Assembly: GCA_041672385.1 (NCBI GenBank)
Contig: JBAYZQ010000076.1
Coordinates: 1 to 10,721 of the forward strand
Direction: 5' to 3'
Length of the DNA stretch: 10,721 nt
From: JBAYZQ01 sp041672385
GTDB lineage: Bacteria > Spirochaetota > Spirochaetia > Sphaerochaetales > Sphaerochaetaceae
Each line of letters starts with the position of its first letter. The first letter of the stretch is position 1. The notes beneath the pieces were generated by a model, which saw only the letters and a list, made by a program, of their open reading frames with translations, searched no databases and was not told the DNA's origin. Below are positions 6,007 to 10,721 of the stretch, piece after piece. A program made the translations under genes and the position numbers.

Positions 6007-9000
6007 AAGAATTTAGGAACTTGAGGATTGCAAAATCCACAAAAGAGAAACTTAATTACAATAAACCTATTTTTTTAGGGATTTCAACAAAAATATTATT
6101 ACAGCAATCTCAAGAATTATCTTCAACCTATAAAGATGTTTTCAAAACTTCCCTTCAAGTTGGAAAACTTTATTCAGTTGGAATACTTTTTAAAATTTAT
6201 CAATCAATAATTTCTTTTTACCTTCAAGATCAAAATTCTACTTTTTTTTCACGAGTATCCGATCTCTATGATAAAAATTTGAACGTTGCCGCAATGATTG
6301 AATATTTTAAAGCCTTCTATCCTAATCCTGAAGAAGTTGCACCTTTTTTAGAAAACGAAGAAAATATTAGAGCTTTTTTTGTATATGAAGTAATGAAGAA
6401 AAATCCCGCATTAATAGAAGCCACTGGAAAACTAATTTTTAATGATGAACAAAATTTACCTTCAAGTGAAAAAGGAATACTTGCCTTGATTACAGGAGTT
6501 GGGGAAAAATTACCTGAAAGCTTTTCAAAACTTCCAGAAAATGGAGATTTATTTTCTTTACTAATAAAACCAGCTATAACTCATCCTAACTCTCTTGAAA
6601 ACCAGTTTTTGTACATTGAAAAAATGTGGGGATCAATACTAGATGAAGATGTTTTAATTTTATTGAAAAGAGCTAAAGACATACTTAACGAAGAAGAAAA
6701 ACCTCGTTTCTTCGGTGGACCAGGAGAGCAAAAAGTTCCAGACTTTAGCAAACAACATCTAGGAGAAGTTGAAGCCTTTTCATCAGACAAAGAATGGATG
6801 CCAAATGTTATTATGATGGCAAAAAGCACCTTTGTTTGGCTTGATCAACTAAGTAAAAAGTATAATAAGGATATCAAATTCTTAAATCAAATTCCGGATT
6901 CAGAACTTGATGAGCTTCAAGATAGAGGATTCACCTCTCTTTGGTTAATTGGACTTTGGCAAAGAAGCGAAGCATCTAAGAAAATAAAAAATCTCTGTGG
7001 TAATCCTGAAGCAGAAAGCTCTGCTTATTCCTTGAAGAACTATATTATTTCCGACAGAATCGGGGGACAAGCAGCTTTGGAAGATTTAAACCAAAGATGT
7101 AAAACCAGAAAAATAAGACTTGCCTGTGATATGGTTCCAAATCATATGGGGTTGGATTCAGATTGGATGAAAGAACATGAAGATTATTTTGTAAGTCAGT
7201 CTTATTCACCTTATCCAAATTATACCTACACGGGCTTTAATCTTTCAAAAGATCCAGAGGTAGAAATTAGAATTGAAGACCATTATTACGACCAAACTGA
7301 TGCTGCTGTTACCTTTCAAAAAATAAACCACAAAACAGGAGAAATAAAATATTTCTTCCATGGAAACGATGGAACAACAATGCCTTGGAATGACACTGCT
7401 CAACTTGATTTTTTAAATCCAAATACAAGAGAAGCCGTTATTCAACAAATATTAGAGGTAGCTAGAAAATTCCATATAATCCGTTTTGATGCTGCTATGA
7501 CCTTAGCAAAGAAACACATTCAAAGACTTTGGTATCCACAACCAGGAACTGGAGGAGATATCCCAGGAAGAACTGTTCATGGCCTTAGTGAAGAAGAATT
7601 TAACCAAAAAATTCCTGAAGAATTCTGGAGAGAAGTTGTTGATAGAATTTCAGAAGAAGTTCCTGATACTCTTCTTTTAGCTGAAGCTTTTTGGATGATG
7701 GAAGGTTATTTTGTAAGGACTCTAGGTATGCACAGAGTTTACAACAGTGCCTTTATGAATATGCTAAAAAAAGAAGAAAACAAAAAATATAGAGACTCAA
7801 TAAAAGCAACAATCAGTTTTGATCCAGAAATTTTAAAACGTTATGTTAATTTTATGAACAATCCTGATGAAGATACAGCTATTGCACAATTTGGAGATTC
7901 TGATAGATATTTTGGTGTTTGTACAATGCTTGTCACAATGCCAGGACTACCAATGTTTGGACATGGACAAATTGAAGGTTATCGAGAAAAATATGGGATG
8001 GAATACTCTAAAGCTTACTGGGATGAAAAACCAAATTCAAAACTAATTCAAGAACATTATAAAAGGATTTTTCCTCTTTTAAAACTAAGATATCTTTTCT
8101 CTTCATCAGAAAATTTCGAATTTTTTGATGTTTTAAACGGTAAAGAAGTACAAGAAAGTGTTTTTGTTTATTCAAACGGAAAAGATAATCATAGAACTCT
8201 TGTAATGTTTAATAATAGATATGAAAAGGCCGAAGGATACATATACCAAGCAGCTTTAAAACTTTGCAAGGAAAATAATTGCAACAGAGAGTTAAAGACA
8301 ACTACAATTTTTGAAAGTCTTTTGCTTTATCCTCAAAATAATACTTTTGTTCTTTACAGAAATTTTAATGATGGATTAAATTATATAAAACCCTCCTATG
8401 AAATTCAGGAAAAGGGAATATTCTTAAGTCTTTCAGGTTATGAAACAAAGGTATTTTTAGACATTCATCAAGTTGAAGACCAAGATGGCATTTACAGTCA
8501 AATATATAGAAAGTATCAAAACAGAGGTTTTGAAAATCTTGATAAAGAAATTGAATATTTTACCTTACTGCCTTTTTTTAATCAATTGATGACCATCAAG
8601 GAAACTTCTTTTAAAAAGAATTTAAAATTACTATTACAAAACAAAATAACAATAAAAAATCTATCTTATTTTAAAGAACAACTTATCAATCTTTACAAGA
8701 AGGAAGAAACATTTATTGACAATTTAAAAGCTCCTAAAGAAGAAGAAATAATTAAAATGGTAAATAAATTTAAACTTATTTGCAGTAAAGAAGTTTTTCA
8801 AGCAGGAAATACTTTAATTGATAATTTTGAAAAAATAATAAGCATTTATTTAATTATTACCCCATTAGTTAATAGTGAAACAACCCTAAAAGAAGCCTTA
8901 CTTCTTGTGGATAAGTATCGATTAAATGAGTTTATTGAATGCAACCTTTATTCTTCCCATTTGTCAGCATTACTAGCTGTAAGTGGAAATTATACTATAG

Positions 9001-9227
9001 AAGAATTACTCAATAATGAAGAATTTAACCTTCTTATTGGCACAAATTCTTATCAGGGAGTAATTTGGTATAAAGGTGAGTCTTTTCAAGATTGCCTTTA
9101 TATATACTATTTTGGAAAGAGTTTATTAGAAAAACGGATTTTCATAAAGAAAACAGAAAAAGAAATTGAATATTGGTTAAATAAGGACTGTAAATCTTCT
9201 TATTTCCTAGACAATTTAAAAAGTTAA
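6003..9227 (+). CDS. Large cytoplasmic GH13 (alpha-amylase family) protein
   Basis: This 1074-residue protein contains a GH13 barrel at about 285-705 that should act on alpha-glucans or related sugars. Conserved region I is CDMVPNH (375-381), region II is IIRFDAAM with nucleophile D496, and region III is LLLAEAFW with acid/base E561. Region IV reads FGDSD (630-634): the transition-state aspartate D634 is kept, but the usual Asn-His before it is Asp-Ser. A beta-type domain C follows (about 715-822, ending YETKVFLDI). Residues 1-285 and 823-1074 look mainly helical and match nothing I recognise, making the protein roughly twice normal GH13 length. There is no signal peptide or membrane segment, so it is probably intracellular. 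Hydrolase or glucanotransferase activity cannot be decided. It overlaps pth by ATGA and is followed after 15 bases by an SDF-family transporter gene. Confidence 0.88.
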   Translation: MKEFRNLRIAKSTKEKLNYNKPIFLGISTKILLQQSQELSSTYKDVFKTSLQVGKLYSVGILFKIYQSIISFYLQDQNSTFFSRVSDLYDKNLNVAAMIEYFKAFYPNPEEVAPFLENEENIRAFFVYEVMKKNPALIEATGKLIFNDEQNLPSSEKGILALITGVGEKLPESFSKLPENGDLFSLLIKPAITHPNSLENQFLYIEKMWGSILDEDVLILLKRAKDILNEEEKPRFFGGPGEQKVPDFSKQHLGEVEAFSSDKEWMPNVIMMAKSTFVWLDQLSKKYNKDIKFLNQIPDSELDELQDRGFTSLWLIGLWQRSEASKKIKNLCGNPEAESSAYSLKNYIISDRIGGQAALEDLNQRCKTRKIRLACDMVPNHMGLDSDWMKEHEDYFVSQSYSPYPNYTYTGFNLSKDPEVEIRIEDHYYDQTDAAVTFQKINHKTGEIKYFFHGNDGTTMPWNDTAQLDFLNPNTREAVIQQILEVARKFHIIRFDAAMTLAKKHIQRLWYPQPGTGGDIPGRTVHGLSEEEFNQKIPEEFWREVVDRISEEVPDTLLLAEAFWMMEGYFVRTLGMHRVYNSAFMNMLKKEENKKYRDSIKATISFDPEILKRYVNFMNNPDEDTAIAQFGDSDRYFGVCTMLVTMPGLPMFGHGQIEGYREKYGMEYSKAYWDEKPNSKLIQEHYKRIFPLLKLRYLFSSSENFEFFDVLNGKEVQESVFVYSNGKDNHRTLVMFNNRYEKAEGYIYQAALKLCKENNCNRELKTTTIFESLLLYPQNNTFVLYRNFNDGLNYIKPSYEIQEKGIFLSLSGYETKVFLDIHQVEDQDGIYSQIYRKYQNRGFENLDKEIEYFTLLPFFNQLMTIKETSFKKNLKLLLQNKITIKNLSYFKEQLINLYKKEETFIDNLKAPKEEEIIKMVNKFKLICSKEVFQAGNTLIDNFEKIISIYLIITPLVNSETTLKEALLLVDKYRLNEFIECNLYSSHLSALLAVSGNYTIEELLNNEEFNLLIGTNSYQGVIWYKGESFQDCLYIYYFGKSLLEKRIFIKKTEKEIEYWLNKDCKSSYFLDNLKS

Positions 9228-9231
9228 TAGT

Positions 9232-9235
9232 AGGA
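9232..9235 (+). promoter_or_regulatory. Ribosome binding site of the SDF-family gene
   Basis: AGGA, within the 15-base gap after the GH13 stop codon, is 7 bases before the ATG at 9243. It supports that start and fits an internal operon gene. Confidence 0.55.
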
Positions 9236-9242
9236 TTGATTT

Positions 9243-10433
9243 ATGAAAACATGGCATTTTAATTTAATTTCAGCCTTCCTGGGACTTCTTTTGGCTACAT
9301 TGATTGGAGCCTCAAGTTCTTATAACTTGGTTATAAACACCAGTATTGATGTTTTAAAATTAATAGTCTATTTTTTATTCTTTCCAATGATATTCTTTAC
9401 TTTAACAGCAGCAATTGCATCTTTAAAAAAGGATAAAGGAATCACAACCCCTGTATTTGGATGGAGTTTCCTTTGGAATTTTATTACTGCAATTATCCTA
9501 TGCTTGGGTGCAGCCTTCGCCTTCTATCTCTTTAGGCCAGAGGGGTTTAAAACCTTTAGTAAGAGTACTGCAATGGTAAGTTATTTAAGTATTAATACCT
9601 TCCAAATTGTATATGCATTACCAATTATAATTATCTTAGCTATATTTATTGGAAGAGCTTCAAATCCAGATGAAAGTTACTTTTATCCAGCTTATGCTGT
9701 TCTTAATTCTTTTAGTGAAGTTTTTTTTAGAGTATCAAAAACTCTTTGCCGCTATGCATGGTTTGCCATTTTCTTTTTTTCTGGCTTCTTTTTTAAGCAG
9801 TATTTTTCTAATGGAATGTTTTCTACTTATCTAAACTTAACTCTTTTTATATTAATGCTAACTTTATTTGTAAATTTTTTAATTCTTCCTTTAATAGTTT
9901 GGTGTTTTTCGGGTTTTAAGAAAAATCCTTTTATCCCTGTTGTTCGTCTTCTTGGTCCAAGTTTATCTGCATTCTTTTCAAATGACCCTTTGTTTTATTA
10001 TCCACAGCTTTATTTCACAGCTAGAAATAATTTAGGAGTACAAAAAAGAATTGTTGGAGCAAGTTTGCCCTTAAGCCTTTTTATTTCAAAAGGTGGAACA
10101 GCTATGATATCAACATTGTTCTGTGCTTTAGTTGCTTCTCAATCAACCACATTAAGTTGGCCAAGTCTTTCAATTTTAGCCTTTTACTGTTCAATGTTAA
10201 GTTTTGTAAGTGGGGCACATTTTAAAACCGAAATGCTTTTTATCTGTATAACTGCTTTAAATTTTGCAAATATTAAACTAGACCAACAAACCCAACTTCA
10301 ACTTCTATATTCACTTCCTCTTGTATCAGGATTTGGGTATTTTCTTGATGCTCAAATTGCAGGTTTGGCAGCTTATATTTCTGGAATAAGAACAAAATCA
10401 AATAGGACAGTTAAGAGAGTTTATACTATATGA
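9243..10433 (+). CDS. Divergent dicarboxylate/amino acid:cation symporter (SDF/DAACS) family membrane protein
   Basis: The 396-residue, strongly hydrophobic protein has the length and overall layout of the SDF family (PF00375), the Na+- or H+-coupled transporters of glutamate, aspartate and C4-dicarboxylates. Family-like segments include VLKLIVYFLFFPMIFFTLTAAIASL (37-61, given here only as a landmark), the YALPIIIILAIFIG block (124-137) and VGASLPLSLFISKGGTAM (271-288). Compared by eye with GltPh, the key motifs are altered: NMDGT in TM7 is S-K-G-G-T (282-286), the serine-rich HP1 tip is SNDPLFYYP (246-254), and in TM8 only D369 (GltPh D394) remains, while R397, N401 and D405 correspond to I372, A376 and S380. 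Ordinary sodium coupling is therefore doubtful. It could transport something else, use another ion, or sense rather than transport. Its stop overlaps the next start by ATGA. Confidence 0.82.
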   Translation: MKTWHFNLISAFLGLLLATLIGASSSYNLVINTSIDVLKLIVYFLFFPMIFFTLTAAIASLKKDKGITTPVFGWSFLWNFITAIILCLGAAFAFYLFRPEGFKTFSKSTAMVSYLSINTFQIVYALPIIIILAIFIGRASNPDESYFYPAYAVLNSFSEVFFRVSKTLCRYAWFAIFFFSGFFFKQYFSNGMFSTYLNLTLFILMLTLFVNFLILPLIVWCFSGFKKNPFIPVVRLLGPSLSAFFSNDPLFYYPQLYFTARNNLGVQKRIVGASLPLSLFISKGGTAMISTLFCALVASQSTTLSWPSLSILAFYCSMLSFVSGAHFKTEMLFICITALNFANIKLDQQTQLQLLYSLPLVSGFGYFLDAQIAGLAAYISGIRTKSNRTVKRVYTI

Positions 10434-10721
10434 GAAACAAACTTTTAAGAACTTTTTTACTTTTTTCTTTAATGGTTTTATCTTTTGGAATATTTTACGT
10501 AATATACCTAGCAATAAGAAGTACAAATGATCAAGTAAATCAATTTTTATTTTTTGCACCTTTTACTCTTCAGATTCTTTCAAATCTAGTTTTAATGTTT
10601 TTTCTAAATATAAATTATAGTAACAATGCTAGAATTGAACTTCAAATAGCTCCTTTGCTTTTATTTTCAATTACTCTAGAAAATATAAAAGTCCTTAATC
10701 TTTACTCTTTAGTTACCTATC
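10430..10721 (+). CDS. Partial multi-pass membrane protein of unknown function (continues past window end)
   Basis: An ATG at 10430 overlaps the TGA of the SDF-family gene and opens a frame of 97 codons that is still open at the window edge. AAGAGAG (10413-10419) is a plausible, slightly distant ribosome binding site. The translation begins MRNKLLRTFLLFSLMVLSFG and contains about three hydrophobic segments (about 7-29, 42-59 and 72-82) separated by short polar loops, so the N-terminus at least is a membrane domain. No family motif is visible in this part. Such N-terminal multi-helix regions occur in sensor kinases, phosphatases and cyclases as well as in transporters, so the missing C-terminal part decides its role. 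Overlap with the preceding gene implies coupled expression. Confidence 0.7.
   Translation, partial: MRNKLLRTFLLFSLMVLSFGIFYVIYLAIRSTNDQVNQFLFFAPFTLQILSNLVLMFFLNINYSNNARIELQIAPLLLFSITLENIKVLNLYSLVTY

Noticed and set aside
5822..6040. Minus-strand open frame of 72 codons across the pth/GH13 overlap
   Set aside because: Both plus-strand genes are strongly supported here and the frame has no start signal or recognisable product.

Overview
This AT-rich window (by eye roughly one third G+C) is ordinary bacterial chromosome, tightly packed with genes. No RNA gene, CRISPR array, insertion sequence or phage gene is visible. The gene content (a DUF4416 protein, a plant-FatA-like acyl-ACP thioesterase, a TRAP transporter, a permissive lipobox, a cytoplasmic GH13 enzyme) fits a low-GC spirochaete of the Treponema kind. 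That assignment is an inference with moderate to low confidence.

Left half, minus strand, from the centre outward: a fused DAHP synthase-prephenate dehydratase-ACT protein (5376-3472), a DUF4416 protein (3463-2936), a putative lipoprotein (2903-2166), the 16S rRNA methyltransferase RsmD (2093-1554), an acyl-ACP thioesterase (1488-652), and a TRAP large-permease (DctM) frame at 646-1. The DctM frame lacks its N-terminal half and starts 5 bases after the thioesterase stop. Gaps are 5-72 bases with no clear terminator, so read-through is likely. rsmD and the thioesterase also have their own good promoter matches.

Right half, plus strand: peptidyl-tRNA hydrolase (5491-6006), a 1074-residue GH13 alpha-amylase-family protein (6003-9227), a divergent member of the dicarboxylate/amino acid:cation symporter (SDF) family (9243-10433), and a multi-pass membrane protein that runs off the window end (10430-10721). 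Two of the three junctions are ATGA overlaps and the third is 15 bases, so this looks like one operon.

The halves diverge from a 114-base control region at 5377-5490. Its two promoters mirror each other exactly about base 5435: -10 boxes, -35 boxes and A7/T7 tracts sit at the same distance on each side. Here and at two other starts (rsmD, thioesterase), a TTGA-type -35, a 17-base spacer and a -10 box end only 6 or 9 bases before the ATG. This predicts leaderless or nearly leaderless mRNAs for first genes, while genes inside the operons mostly have ordinary Shine-Dalgarno sites.

Most worth a second look: the mirror-symmetric divergent promoter with predicted leaderless starts; the SDF-family protein that has lost nearly every sodium-site and substrate-site motif and sits beside an unknown membrane protein; the DAHP synthase-prephenate dehydratase fusion; the oversized GH13 protein with an altered conserved region IV; and the clean 5' truncation of dctM.
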